From assembly GCA_000827495.1 (NCBI GenBank), contig KN817568.1:140704-204703 (forward strand): a stretch of 64,000 nucleotides of DNA. The letters are read 5' to 3'. The stretch comes from Hypholoma sublateritium FD-334 SS-4 (Eukaryota; Basidiomycota; Agaricomycetes; Agaricales; Strophariaceae). The position numbers were made by a program, and so were the translations under genes. Below, piece after piece: positions 1 to 13,287 of the stretch. The notes beneath the pieces were generated by a model, which made no database searches, was not told the origin of the DNA, and saw only the letters and a list, made by a program, of their open reading frames with translations. Position 1 is the first letter of the stretch, and each line of letters starts with the position of its first letter.

Positions 1-1
1 A

Positions 2-112
2 GACGCAGAGCACATTCCGTACTTGTCTCAAATTTTAACGGATACAGACTCCCTGAGAGTCTTGGCATCGACAGGTATCAACGGATCCTTCGACACCTTT
101 CTGACAGCATGA
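2..112 (+). CDS. Possible 3' end of a gene cut by the window edge
   Basis: The frame starting at base 2 is open for 36 codons and ends with TGA at 110-112. The residues are a non-repetitive mix (acidic start, then a Leu/Thr/Ser-rich stretch ending in F-L-T-A), which looks more like protein than random sequence. No family is recognisable from so short a piece. It could equally be a chance open frame. An assembly extending to the left would decide. Confidence 0.25.
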   Translation, partial: DAEHIPYLSQILTDTDSLRVLASTGINGSFDTFLTA

Positions 113-372
113 GAGCACGAGCCCGCGTAGCAGCCGCTGCACCGCCGCTCATTGACACGGTAAATCCGCTTCGAGAGGAAAAAGCACGCGTCAAGTACTG
201 TGATATTGAAATTCTGTCCTCCACCTGTTGTTTTTCTTCATTTTGGAATTCTCCTTCCGGTCAACCCCTACGTCCGTAGCTGTGAATTCAGACAGGTGCG
301 AGACATCATCATACGGATTGTGCCTGAGTGCATGGTACTTCATCCCACCTGGGGTACTGCAGCTGAAAATCA

Positions 373-378
373 TATAAA
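373..378 (+). promoter_or_regulatory. TATA box candidate of the secreted-protein gene
   Basis: TATAAA lies about 60 bases upstream of the ATG at 439, a usual distance for a fungal TATA box with a short leader. It is the only clear TATAAA close to that start. Confidence 0.35.
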
Positions 379-438
379 TGTAGTGCAAGAGGTGCAGATA
401 AGTGTTATCCGTCTCTTTACCCAATATCTTGTCTTTAA

Positions 439-1175
439 ATGCAGCTCTCCTCGTTCCTCGTCCTGTCTTTCGTCGGCCTCTTCTCTCAAGGAGCACTCTC
501 CTCGCCGCTAGAGGGACGACAGGTACCCGCCTTGTGCATATTCAATCTCGGGACGTCTGCGGTAAAACTACTACATTGCCTTATATTTTGTTATATACGG
601 TGTCTGACTGCGTCCTATTTCAATGTCAACCACAGGCGGCCGCAGCGGTAAGGGCCCATGTTGTCATCGATCTCTTCCTGTCATTAACTGGAGTCATAAA
701 CAGGCTTGTAGAACACAATGCGATGCTTGCTGTATCGCACACCCCACCGTCGATGAGTGTATAGGCGGCCCATCGCAATGCATCATCGACTGCCGTGAGT
801 ATCGTTTGCATTTCTTACAATTTGAGTGGTGAATTTACACGGAAACTACACTGTAGGCGACCTTTAGATTGATAGCGTGCTAATGGACCTCGGTACCATT
901 TGCTGGCGTGTTACGTGTATATAGACTGACGCTAGTCGTTACTCTATATGTAATTCGTCGCAGGTGACAGAATTAAATGCCCAAAATGGGATCTATACAG
1001 TGCATTTCTGAGAGATCTGTGTGCCGCAGGCGCTCCCGATGCAATTGTACTGGTTGCGTATTGGAGTAATCAAAGTAGTTGGTCAGGACAATCAAAGCCA
1101 CCGACAGAGACGGACGCGAACTGCGAAGATATTCTGATTATAAAAGATGTCGCAAATTTGGCCAGTGCCTTATAA
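439..1175 (+). CDS. Small secreted cysteine-rich protein, 3 exons
   Basis: Proposed exons are 439-522, 653-794 and 964-1175, giving about 145 residues with consistent phases. Exon 1 encodes a typical secretion signal: Met-Gln-Leu, a hydrophobic core rich in Leu/Phe/Val, then an A-L-S-S-P cleavage region. Exon 2 is dense in cysteine (nine Cys, including two CC pairs). Exon 3 adds three Cys and ends at TAA 1173-1175. The last donor (GTGAGT at 795) and the acceptor before 964 are good. The first intron is less sure: its donor at 523 is fine, but the acceptor that keeps the Cys-rich frame is TAAG at 649-652, so a further mini-exon is possible. The pattern of signal peptide plus 12 Cys in a small mature protein is typical of extracellular fungal small secreted proteins. 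No named family is recognised. The last codons overlap an inverted repeat (1148-1583). Confidence 0.5.
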
Positions 1176-1583
1176 TCAGCAACGCTTTGATTCGAACGTC
1201 ACGCTCAACCTTATAATTGCATATATCTCATAATTTCTTCTCAACCTCACTCAAACTTGCTCAAGCCTGTGTTGTAGTACTTCTATAAGGATATACGAAC
1301 TCAGAATTGCTCTAAAGCCCCAGTGGACCGAAGGACAAATTGTAATCACTTCCCGTGACATATCGTTTCCCTTATAATGTCACGGAATCCATAGAGTGTC
1401 GCCCAAGACTTCTCAGGCGCGTTTTTGTAAAAACAACACTTTTATAATACAATACGGTATTATGTTGATGTCTTCCAACTTTTTGGTGGTATAATAATAA
1501 GTATGGGAGGGCGTATAAAATTATAAGGTGTGCGTGACGTTCATAATCAAAGCGTTGTTGATTATAAAGCAAATTTGCGACAG
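1148..1583. repeat. Imperfect inverted repeat, arms 1148-1218 and 1519-1583
   Basis: The left arm, which includes the last codons of the secreted-protein gene, reappears in reverse complement about 300 bases downstream. The arms share GTCGCAAATTTG, then TTATAATCA, CAACGCTTTGATT, GAACGTCACGC and CCTTATAATT, with small gaps. The spacer is about 300 bp of AT-rich sequence. It could be a decayed MITE or a local inverted duplication of the gene's 3' end. No clear target-site duplication was found. Confidence 0.55.
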
Positions 1584-1599
1584 AGCGTAATACATAGTA

Positions 1600-4500
1600 A
1601 CTTGCAGTAGAATCCAAGATACGATCGTCCAGGGCATGCTGATCTTGTGAGTGGCTGAGGTACGCAGGCCTGAAGGATGAGGATGACTGCGCGCGCGCGT
1701 GCAGCTAACTTTGCTTGGTATTAATGATCACCCCGCTGGGATGCGCCGCAGAAGTGTACATAATATGAGTCTTGCTCAACGGGTGTCGGACGAGGAAGAG
1801 GCGCATCGACGAGGGCGATTGGGTGGGGGAAGGCAGCTCGCACGACCTGGTCGATAGTTGAAGATGATGGGCGCACGCGCATGACGGACCAGTGATGGGC
1901 TGTCGGTGTTGTCGAGGAGTGTACGCCCACATCGCCATTCGCGCTGGGCACAGTGTACGTGGAGTCGCGCTGCGCAGAGAGTACGCGACTGCGCCAGAGA
2001 GCGAGACTGTCGTAGGACATTACGGCGGGAATTCGGGTACAACATCCCTGCTACCTTCTTCGCTTCGCCTACTCCTGTGTCTCGGCGGCGAGAAAGGTGT
2101 ATGATGACGCGAGGATTTCTTAACATGAGTTGGGTATGTCGATTAGAAGCACACGCCAGTTGGGATTGATCACGAATAATGCGGTCGCGCAGCGGTGGTC
2201 AGAGGCGGCGATGACACGCGGTAGAACCAGGCTGTAGGTAGCGATATATGTGGACGGAAGTGTGGACGAGATGTGGGGTGTAGTCACTGGTGGAGAACAC
2301 GAGGTGAAGCGTGCGGTTTTGAGCCTGCATTAATCATGAGGTGCCACAGCGTAGCGCGGTGAAGTGCGAGAGGCAACATAAGTGGGAAAAAGAGCTCGGG
2401 GGTACAATGAGAAGGAGCGTATTATATTTTGGGCGAGCGACGCGGCGTGGGATGCACTGGAAGCGGGTGTGGGAGAACGGAGGAGACGGCGCTGGGCAGC
2501 TACGGTGGGCGGCGGCAGGAGGCGTATGCGGGCGCGCGGACATGTTCGATAATGGATCCGACGTGATTTGTGCGCCCGGGAGAGCGAGGCCCGTGTTCAT
2601 CGTCAGGCATGGTATGGGGGCTTCGGGAGGTATGAAGGGAGACATTGCTGAAGTTCCGGTAAGGGGTTCAGTGTAGGTCCGTCATTGGGTTTGAGCAGCT
2701 TCTGGATAGGCAGCAGGCCGGAGTTCGAGGACCACAATTTTCGAATGGCATCATTCACTATCGCCCTGAGACCAGTGAATTGAAGGTGCGCAGGTACTCG
2801 GGGGCATGAAGAACAGCGGACGCAGTACTGATGTGGCAGCCTGAGATGAACGAGAAGGCTAACGACGCAAAAAGACATGGGCATTGGCATCAGAACTCGG
2901 GCCGAGGAATGTTCCAACTACGTCATGCGACGTCATTCTGTTCCGCTAAGTGCAAGTCTTTCTCAGCCTGCTCCCCACGTACTACCAAAGGAGACTAGTC
3001 CTTAGACACCTTTCTCTAATAATCTTTACCAAAATAACACCTCGATACACGGACATCAGTGAGTGCTGAAATTATGAAAACGCATCACGCCGCCTGGGCC
3101 TTCTGTGTCGTGCACACGCGCTCCATCGTGGCATATAATCACGGAGCTCACCTCCAGGTCTACGTCCCCTATAACCAATATATTGACCAGCGCTTTTGAT
3201 TAACTTATTCTTCTCTATCTGATTTTCAGCAGCGATATCTGGTGACTCCCCCCTGGAGTGGCAGCACCACCCCCGTCCTCGTGATGCCCGGACACATACC
3301 CAAACCTTCGCCCTCCCCCTCCGCATCTACTACAGGCGCCCGATCTCGACGCGCTATCCCGGTCCGTATCTCGATGTCGGCATTTCAAATATTATTTCTT
3401 GTAAAATGACCATACGAGCAGATGTCCGTCTGTTGCAATAGGGGCGTGCGTGGTCCGTGAGCGCGGACGCGCTCACGATCGACTTCATTCCGAGGTGGTC
3501 GCCCCGCCCACTCCCCGCCCACGCCACGCGGAGCGGCTGAGCTACAATGGTTTTTACCGCCACCCATTACTACTTACCTCGGTCTCACCCTCGCCCCTCG
3601 ACATTGGACAGCCTCCTTCCCCAAATTCAGACACTATTGTAGCGCTCGCACATTCAGATCGGCATGCAACAGTGGCTGGGACAGATATGTACTATTAAAA
3701 AGCACACGCGGCCGCTTATTTTTAGCTGGCACAGCACCGGTATGCTTGCCGTTGTGGGCGCAGGCTCTGCAACGTCGGTGGCTGGAAGAAGCACGCTCTT
3801 CTCGTCGCACAAGTTCTACACCACTCAATCTCCTTTGTTCTCATGATAAATAGCTGTCTTCGGGGTCTGTAAATCATTCTACTAACGTGGAATTCAACTA
3901 ACAGGCTGGAGTCGCCGGACTGTCGGTCAACTTGTGCATCATATTCATATATGATCTTACTCTATACTGCGCTGCAGTCAACCATCATATCGGTAGGAAT
4001 GACATGACCTACATGCTCCTCATTAGTAGTGGGCCTCAGCCTTCAAATTGATTCCAGCTGCAGGGCTCAGTCGGATGCAATGAGGTATATCGCAATGTGA
4101 ACGGTATGGACTGACCGCACTGACCGCACACCATTAATAACGAGAAGGCTGTCGTGTAAAGGTGGTGTGTGAGGGTGTGTGCGGCAGTACCAATGTCGGA
4201 CTAATGTATGTGTACCAGTACACAGCACACCTTTCAGCTGTAAATAAACTGCCCTGGTGCACCTTCCTTTTCACCGCAAACAAGCTGGTACAACCATATA
4301 CATAGCGCGTATGCGGACACATGACATTGGTGACAAGTGGAGTGGCTCTGTTACTTGAGTCAATTCTGTTATCTTACGCCGTTAATTTAGCCTTGAGAAA
4401 GTTTTATCCATAGACGGCCACTTTAGGAATGAAACCGCCAAAAACAGCAAGAATCGGCCGTGCATGAGCAATCCCTCGACGTACATAATTTACGTGCCGG

Positions 4501-5400
4501 CGCTGTTGTATTCTACTCATTTGTGCCGGATGCTCAAAAATCATATAACCCAGCGACCGTCGCGTAACATTCTCATCCCGCTACGTATTTCCAGTGTGTA
4601 AAATGTCACGGATTTCCGTAGCGATCTAACTTTGCATTTCGCTAATTATAGTGAGCAGGTAAATTTCCGTGGTATCAAGTCACCAGACATCCATCTAGCA
4701 TATCGGTCTATAGTCGATCTTGTGGCCCGCGCCCGTCTCAACTGCCTAATTCTTTATGGGTCTGCAGAGCTGTCATTTAACCACGAAACCACAATCGTCA
4801 CAGCTACTTTTAACGGCAAATTTCTACATATTTCAGGCTTAAGTTTCCCTCCCACCACCGCTCATCGTGAACCCAATCACAGCTGATAGGAGCTCGTGGG
4901 CTGGGAAACGCTTCGCACTTTTGGTAACGGGCTATGCTACACAATAGGAAAAACAGGCGCTATAGGCAAGTATAGCGATGCCTGCCAGTGATTGACGGAG
5001 GTATCATATTAATTTTGTGTGTGGACGGCCTATTCTCGACGCTTCCTCGAAGGTGGCTAGAATCGAGCTAGGGGATGGGGGCTATTTTGGTGGGTAAAAT
5101 GCTGGGCTAACTGCGTCGAATTCGCAAATTATTAAGCAAGGCAAGATATAGGTTCCAAGCACTATCAAAGGAGGCGCTACCCATTCAATCCTCATAAGTT
5201 TAGGTGTGTATCTTGGAAGAGGACTGCTTCTATGCTGGATTACTCACGGTCGCATCTAAGCATCGCCCTTCTATTTAAACTATCAATACACAGCACTGGG
5301 AATACGTAGACGATTGCTTCCTCTCAGGAAGGTCTCTGAATGAACATGACAAGGCGGTGATATTTCACGTTGGAAAAAAGAACCTTATAAAAGAGCAGTC
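1600..5400. other. Stretch without a supported gene
   Basis: Bases 1,650-2,900 are GC-rich and resemble parts of the GC-rich repeats elsewhere in the window (2,340-2,600 looks like 30,180-30,480 and 8,250-8,350). Bases 3,060-3,420 hold some coding-like codon runs after a TTTTCAG acceptor-like site, but no complete gene could be assembled. Bases 3,900-5,350 are moderate to AT-rich with no convincing open frame. Confidence 0.4.
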
Positions 5401-5446
5401 ACGATGGCTGGACGATACATCCACTGTGCTTACTGTAGCTCGCAAA

Positions 5447-7616
5447 ATGGCAGCGCGCGCCATTGAAGTGTTGTTTCTTAGCCTTGCGCCCAGACTGTAC
5501 ACTCTCAGGGCTCTGATCATATCTTCTCTTCTAATCATCTCCGTCAACATAGAGTGGACGCTTTTTTGGCCCGTAAAACCATTTCACGCAGGCTTCTGGA
5601 TTGCTCTGTATGCTGTTATCGCGGTTCACCACATAATAAGGTGATGCAAATCAAAGCTTATGATGCGCCGTGTCTTGCTCATGAATATTATATACGCACA
5701 GCACCTTCAAATGGCCAATCTTGTACGGAGCACTTGAGTTGCCTTTTCTCATAACAGAAGTCATGGGTAAGTCTACTGTATATTTTATCTAAGATTATTC
5801 CGCGATATCGGTGTACTTATCGTGTTGTAGGTGCTGGATACTACGCGAGAACAATTCTACTGCAATCGTGGATACCGGAATCCCTTGTATTCCAGGCAGT
5901 TTTGGCTTGGCTCGTTGTTGGAACTCTCTCATTGACGATATGCTTTCGCGTCGCGGATATCATATACTCGAAAGGTCGATCCCTTTTAAGACCGTTCGAC
6001 ATTATTTCCCATGAATCGAAGTCCGCTCGAGCCAATTCCCTGAAGAAGGGATGGATGAGTACATTTTATCTGCTATTCGGGAGGTCTATTTGGAGGGAGA
6101 ATTTTGTGTGAGTAAACCCATCGAGATGGCACTGAATGTGTGTTCTCATGAATCTATCGATTGTAGTGGCGAAACGGGGCCGATTCGCGCTGTTCGAGGA
6201 ATTCTGGCTATCGTTGTGTTGTCAGCAGTCTTATTCTACACCCTCCTCAATGTCATATTTGCGCCAGTCAAAGAGACAGCACTTTCTCCGGTCAAATCAT
6301 TTCGAATAACTGGCTTCACACCAGATGATTTGCTAGAGAACATCAACTCTCCTGCCTGGACTGTGACCTATGTACGTTTGAGATGCATCTTATCATTCAT
6401 TGTCGCCTTTGTTTTCCCAACCTGATAATTAATACCGAAACACTCTAGGCGCTACACCTGCAGACAAGTCTCATAAATGGCACAAAGCTCGACTCTCTTA
6501 TACCACGGGACATCTTCTTTTCGGCTGTGAACGTGACAGCCGTCTGGCCTGCCGATATTTTTGGTGAGCCTTAATCGCATGGGTGACGGGCATGTATCAC
6601 ATTCATTTAATTGTTTTTCATAGCGATCAATGACTCCCTGTCTGGATCTCCCTTACCTGTGTGCCACCAGCACCATAGGCTTGATGTTAATAGAGACCCT
6701 ATTTATTTTTATCACTGCCCTCCGGTGATATTAACTTCAGCGTTGTTTCTTCCCGACTTGGTTATCAGCGTCGATTTTGGCCCACTTATTTCCGGTCTCT
6801 CTGGCCTGGTCCAGACCTCCTCGAGGATCCAACTCCCCCTGGTCATAGGTCTTTCCAACGAAATCAAAGACGATCTAACTCATACAGTGCCCGTGACCAT
6901 CATTCCCGGCGTGAATATGGCTGCATCTTATATTGTGGCCGTTCGTCAAGTCTTCATCAACGGCGCATTAGCTGCGTTCGGAATATTTGACGTAAGCCCG
7001 TCGCTTCACCAGCCGAGATACATCATGCTGAATCTAGTCCCCAACCCAAAGGCTGCAGTGAGGACATTCTGGCTACCCCTAATTATAGCGTTTTATCCAG
7101 ATCCGACCGCGACGTTTATCGGAGGTAATCTCTCAAGCCTGAATGTCTTTGTCCAAGATAATTACGGGGAGCTCAACTTCATTCAAGACTATCGAGAACA
7201 CTCTGTGATCGATGGGCTCGCTTCTGTCGGTGGCTTGTGGACTGCGTTCGGTGGAATATTTGCAATCTTATTTGGTGCATCCATGCTTCACACTTTCTAT
7301 GGTTCGTGCACACTGCTCGATGCGCAAATGGAATATTGACGTCTGTTCATTAGGGTCAAAACCTTTATCTATCTTCGGTATCGCTCACAAATTTCAAGCG
7401 GAGACAATGAAGAAGCAGTGTCTGGAGAAATATCCGCAGATTCTGAAGGAGAATCGTTCGCCTGAACACCGCGGACTACTTTCCTTGCTACGTGATCATT
7501 TGATTAACCTCGATTTTGTGGATGACGAAAAAGCAGATCCCATCGTCTTGGAAGATCAGGATAAAGAAGCCGACGTAGAGAGCGCACTTCTTGCGGTCGC
7601 GTCTGCTCAGATATAG
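5447..7616 (+). CDS. Multipass membrane protein of an agaricomycete-type family, 7 exons
   Basis: Exons 5447-5640, 5702-5766, 5831-6107, 6167-6371, 6449-6563, 6624-7301 and 7354-7616 join with matching phases at every junction to give about 598 residues. Hydrophobic segments occur near residues 20-40, 45-60, 110-130, 195-215 and 480-510. The region between the last two is a long, presumably luminal or extracellular, domain rich in hydrophobic/Gly/Ser residues with N-x-S/T sites. The C-terminal part carries the sequence H-S-V-I-D-G-L-A-S-V-G-G-L-W-T, a transmembrane stretch, then F-Y-G-S-K-P-L-S-I-F-G. I know this pattern from uncharacterised membrane proteins common in agaricomycetes. It is followed by a hydrophilic acidic tail. 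The function is unknown. The ATG at 5447 is chosen because it opens the first hydrophobic exon in frame; a further 5' exon is not excluded. No frameshift or internal stop is needed, so it looks like an intact single-copy host gene. Confidence 0.75.
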
Positions 7617-7619
7617 CTT

Positions 7620-10600
7620 TACACGAGACGTAGGCAGATATTCCTTCTACTTTGGTTGATACATATTGGCTGGTTTCATATTGTTTTGTATACCCACTTT
7701 GATATTGTATTTCCATCGCCAGATTCAGAGAACCCAGGATTTAAGACAATTTACGCGTACGTTCAACGTTCAGTGCTCGGCATTCAACGTTCAAGTCTAA
7801 GCTCGAATGTTGCGGATTCGTGTAAGATATCGGAGGGACTTCGTAAGGTAGAAAACGAAATAACAACAAAATGGGTAGTACTCAGTCGTTGTCTTCCAAA
7901 TTCTCCTCCCCGCGCCTCAAAAACTCCACTACGCCCCGTCTGTTTTCTCGCCGCTTATTCAGCATTGCAGACCCGCCCTTCGAATCCCCGTTTTCCACCG
8001 CCGTCGTACGCCCCACCATATCGGGTCTCCCTTACAGGATCTAGCTTTACCGGGGGTGTTCGAGATGGTCGTTGCGCCACGCTGTTGGTGTCGGCGGTCA
8101 CAGGGGGGAGGAGACTTCTACTTGTAATATGTATTGGTGTGTTCAGAAACGCCGCGGTCGGTGCCTGAGTCGGCCCGGATGTACCGGAGTGAGTTAGAGC
8201 GAGCGATAACAGAAGCGAACATGGCGAGGAGGCGGAGGAGTGAGTAGGCGGTAGACCAAGACACATTTCGACGTGGAGGTGACGCTGAGCGTAGCGCGGC
8301 GGAGGCGGTCTGGAAGGAACGACGAGGTCGGAGGCGCGCGCTCTGGCTTTTCGGGGTGCTGTTTTCGTCGAGCCAGTATGTACGAGAATTTGGCCGCGGG
8401 CGTCGGCCTATATGTCACTACTGTCGCCGTAGCCGCAGAGCCGCGCGGGCGGCTATTTGAACCAAGATATGTATAGCAGGCAGCAGACGGAGGCGAATAA
8501 GATGGAGGCACCGGGGGATGAGGTTGACGTTCAATATGGGCTTGCATCTGGTCACCGGGTTGGAGTAGCGTGGACGAGAGCATGGTATATGAGAGCTGTG
8601 AGGCGGCGAAGAAGCGAAGGAGGGCCTGGAGGCGCGGGAGCTATCGATCGTGAGGGGCTCGACAAGACACGTGGGCACTCGACGTCCGACACTGAAGTGT
8701 GCGTTGGTGGTGTGTACCAGTTTGCGAGAGTGCCTGGTATGGTGCACCACGGTCAATGTGATGAGGAGGCGTTCGAGCTGGCATTGGCAAGGCTGCCGCG
8801 CGTCGGCGCGCGACGTGCATGGACACCTAAGAATCAGATCCTGCCGCGAACATAGTCGTGTGTGGCTGGGAGTGCGAGGAGTTAGCGCACGGGCTGTCGA
8901 GAGTGTCTGCATAGGGTAGATAGTCCGCGTCGGTGGCACCGGGAGTAGGCTCGAGGCTCGGTACGAGGTCCGTTGGTATGGCTGGGATCGGGCGTGTCCG
9001 CCGATGTAACACCCAGACTACGTAGAAGAAGACGAATAAGATATACCTGCGCAGCGGGGTGCGCTTTTCACATATGCAGGAGAAATTTTAGTAGGGGAAA
9101 CGTGAACCAAAGAGCGAAGAGCTAGGAAGAGGTGGAAGCAAAGTGGAAGCCGGACAAGCGCCAATGTTCCCACGGATGCCACGGCTCGATCCGTTCGGTT
9201 ATTCTTATCCACACGCCCAGGGACGCCTTCTACGTTGCCAGACTCCCAGACTACAGATCAGCAGCGTTACGGGTCGTAGATGGACTTTCCATTGCCTCAC
9301 TGGGTACAGGTACAGATTACACACTATTCGTTCTTTACCTGACCGTTTTGGCCATTTTAAAAGTCAACTAAGTACGCACGTATCGCAAACGTGTCGCTGG
9401 CAAATCACTGGTATGTCGAGGTCTATCCTACTGAACCTTTAAAATCTCGTATTCATAGCGTAAACAGTGCTTCTAGTGGGACATCTGAGGCGTTTTTATT
9501 GTAGATGACGTTGAAATATTACGCAGACGCAGATATGACACAAAGATAGAGCGCAATGCGCAATAATGCAAATACACGCGCTCTAGCACAGCTCGCAGCG
9601 ACACCGCCGCGGAAAGCTGCCTTATAGAACCGGAAAACGATGTACAGGAGAAATATGAGAGAGTTCTCAAATACCCGAGAAACACAACCATCCCTGGTAC
9701 GTCAGGTCCGGAAATACAGGCTATAGGTGATGAACCAGCGTCTTCCAGCGTACGCTCGGGGCGAGAAGCGGCAGTCGACCAGATGAATGGACGAGGATAT
9801 ACACGCGGTCATGGCGGCGTGGTTACGGTGATCATGACGAAGAGTGCACGCAAATGCGGACGCTCAGCGCATTATATGTGTGTCTCCATCGAGCTCGGCG
9901 CGCCATCTCCAGCTGCCCCCCTCCCCCGTTCTTTTTACACGCGTGCGGCGTGTCCCAGCGCATACACCCGCACGTCACCTGCGACTTCCACGAACGGGAG
10001 CCTAGGAACACCCCAAGCATCCGAAGCGCTGGTAGGTGGATGCCCGTGGCCCGGGTTCGTAAAATCGCACCGGAACTGACTGTATCTCATCGCGCGAATG
10101 AATATATACGTCGCTTGTACAGGCCACGCGGCATATTCGATGGCGCATCACACTCGTCCCATGATGATCTCTGGGACATAAAGGCAGAATCGCGCACGGA
10201 ACTGCGCTTCGCGCTCTTCAACGCGTCGTGCGCGTTGCGGTGACACATCGCATACCTCAGCCCGGTATAAATATTGCGCTCAGCAATGGCGACGCTTGCC
10301 GACGCCCTGCGAAATTTGATTGGCACGAAATTTGTGGCTAAAGCTTTGGGATTTCCGGTGTATGTTCTGTGCACTGCGTCTTCCAGGGAGGACTCTCATT
10401 GGGACATACTTCGACGATAAATATAACCCAAGCACGGTGGAGACATGCGTGGGAACATATGCGTTGTTCCGAACTCTCATTCAATTGCTCCGCTCAACCC
10501 ATCGCGACACTCGCCTAGTTTCTGCTTGGAATTACGGTATGCGTACATGGGACGCGGGAATGTCGCACTCGCAGCACTCAACAATCGACGCGCTCTGCCG

Positions 10601-13280
10601 TCCTCATCGCTCCCGTTTCATCAGCTCTTTGGCGTCCCACCCACGACCTCGCGCATCGCGATTCGCCTCCTGAAATCGCGACCGCGTACCCGAAGAACAC
10701 ACAGCCTATCCATCCGATCTCTCTCCCTCCTAGACGCCTCATTCCCATGACTCCGCGCCTCGCCCACCCCAGCACCCGCCCACGCCCAGCCACGCTCGCG
10801 TACTGGACTACATCCCCGACCTCGCGCCGATGCACAGCGACACCAACGTGACCAGTCCAACCGAAGCGGACGCCCCTAGCGCCTTGCATGCCGACATATA
10901 TCTCCTCGTCGAACATGTCCTTCACCAGGTGTTGGCTCGTGCGTGATGTGCAGCATCCGCGTCGCGTCGCGCCGCCGCCCATCCCGCTTCTCCTCTGCCC
11001 GCAGCGTCGCTCGATTCTCCCCGACGTGAACCGAGATGAACTCCAACCTCGCTTTTCCGCCCAGGAGCGAGCTCGTTACTCCGGCCGCGTCGCTCGTTGA
11101 GCGGCGAATACTGCAAATACAAAGCACGGAACGCCGCCCGCTCATCTTTGACGGCATTGTTCTGCCAAACCCAAGTACGTTCCTTTCCGTACTCGCCGCC
11201 GCCGCTGCTCTCATCACCACTCTGCTCAGTGTACTGAACACCACCACGCGCGTCCCCTCCTATCGTCGCATCGCTTTGCAATGAATGGTAGAAAAACACG
11301 AACCGTGCGATCGCTGTCCGTTTCTTCGAAGAACTGCCTCGCTGACAGACCCCACTACACTCACTCCGGCTCCTAGTCACGAAACGCCGACGCTCAAACC
11401 CACACCCATGGGTCATGACAGACTTCACCGCGGATCGATCCTATATACGCCCCCGACCTGCACAGCAGCGACTGCTTGCGCTTCGCGATGTACGTGCGCC
11501 CCGGTTGCCCGACCTTGCACGGAACTTTCTTGGCCTTGTTTATTCCATACCGAAGCCAGCCCCACGCCCGCTTCGAATACCAGATATGCATGCACACGGA
11601 ACGTGGCTATGTCTCATCTGCAGCGCTCGGCGATTGTCGTGCGCTGCATCCTTAATCGACCTCATCTCCATATCCCCTTGGTGCCCCAGACAGCTGAACA
11701 CCGCCCGTCGACGTCGCTCACTGAAATCTCGCCTGCCTATCTGAAGAACGCGTTCCGCTGCTCATTCTTGGGCTGCTCGTCTCCCTCTGCATCCGAAGAA
11801 ATAACCCATTCATTCGATCTCGCTCCCTCGACCATTCATTCTCATTTCTCGACGCATCGCCCATGCCAGCACGACCCACGCTCGACGTCACTCCCGTCCC
11901 GGCCCACACTCTGGACCTCCAGCCCATGCCCATTGTCCCTGACGAAGAAGGCACGCGAAGAAAACGCTCCCGATGTCCTATCCGCCGCCATGTTACGCTC
12001 CCGCCAGACATGCAAATCTTATAATCGACCTCGTCCTTCTCCCTCAGCGATGTTTTTCTCGCCTTCAATCCTCTCTTCCCGCGCATGATGTGTCCCCGCC
12101 TGTTCGATGTGTTCATTTCGATGCCTCTTGCCCTCCTTCCCTTCGCGTGCGTCCTGTTCGATCTTTGGCTGATGCGTCGTGCGGCTTATCCAGGCCGATA
12201 CCGTCGCGGATACGCCCGGACCGTACCAGCCGACGCCGCTGGTGCCTCGAACGTTTGCGGTGCGTGCGCAGAGCACCGCTCTCAGCTTCTTCGTGCGCTG
12301 GAAAACAGGCTCGCGCCGCCCGTGTGACTTTGGAAGACATCGTGGCGGGTGTATGCGCGGGGGCAGCTGTAGGCGGGCAAAGAGGAGGGGGCGCGTCGTT
12401 CTGGACGTTAACTGCGTAGGCAAGGAGGAGCCGCGATCTACGTGGCAGTTATAGGATGATAACCTCCCCCGTTTCCAGGCAGACTCGATCCGCCACAGCC
12501 ATTGTGCGTCGCAGATACGCACCGCCGCTCCCTCGCGCACGGCTACGTGCGTCGCCTTCTCCAGCAATATCTATGACACCCGTAATCTTCCCGGCGCCTA
12601 GCGCCCACACAAAGCACGCATATCATGACTAACCCGAACGGAAAGACCGGCGTGCGTTCGTCGTCGTCACCGTCCGCCAATGGCCGTTACCCCTGTGAAC
12701 AACGAGTGAGCTCGCTCTGTGCGGAAGCGGGTGCATTCCGTCGACGAAGACTCCCCGCCTCCCCTGCGTGCATGTTCGCTTGCGCGCCTGCAGCAGCACC
12801 GCTGTACCACGATATCCAGTACGCTGCGCGCATATTTCTGTCGCGCCTGCGTGCACGCATATCCGTTCGTCAGCTCAAGACATACGCATCCGTATGCTGA
12901 CCTTATGCCGCATTCTAACAACCTCGCGCGTACAGGACAGCGCAGAATCATCGTCTCTATGTTCCCGCGGCCACTGCGCGGAAGCCGAACACCGCGGGCT
13001 AAGCGCCGTACACCAGCCCCTCGGTCGCGAGGCGTACGTTCGCGGCTGGGGCCCGCGCGAATCGCCTTGAATTTGCAGTCCTTGAGCGCTAGCAGCTTGT
13101 GTTGCGCTGTCGACCAGTGACGCGCGGTACCTACGCGTAGATGAGGGAAATGCATGCCTGGACGCCTAGGTGCACTGGTTGAAAATAAGATCTCGTTCAA
13201 TGCTTGTGATGATTCAGTAGCACATATAGATCAGAGTGTACAATTATAATCATTCGAGGTGAGATGATTTCTATCTGGAT
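7620..13280. repeat. GC-rich repeat block without a supported gene
   Basis: After a short AT-rich 3' region (7,620-7,860) the sequence becomes very GC- and CpG-rich (7,900-9,000, 9,700-13,100). Several parts resemble other places in the window: 8,250-8,350 looks like 2,340-2,420, and 10,440-10,620 looks like 24,105-24,280. Long open frames on both strands (for example 11285-12088) are explained by high GC: they are Pro/Arg/Ser/His-rich, overlap open frames on the other strand, and show no domain. Bases 9,000-9,700 are of normal composition with nothing recognisable. Confidence 0.5.
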
Positions 13281-13287
13281 TGCGACT

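Noticed and set aside
3072..3420. Possible two-exon gene after a TTTTCAG site on the plus strand
   Set aside because: The exons give plausible residues but no start, no convincing phase agreement and no recognisable protein.
11285..12088. 267-codon open frame on the plus strand
   Set aside because: Lies in a CpG-rich repeat, Pro/Ser/Thr/His-rich, overlapped by open frames on the other strand, with no domain or splice signals.
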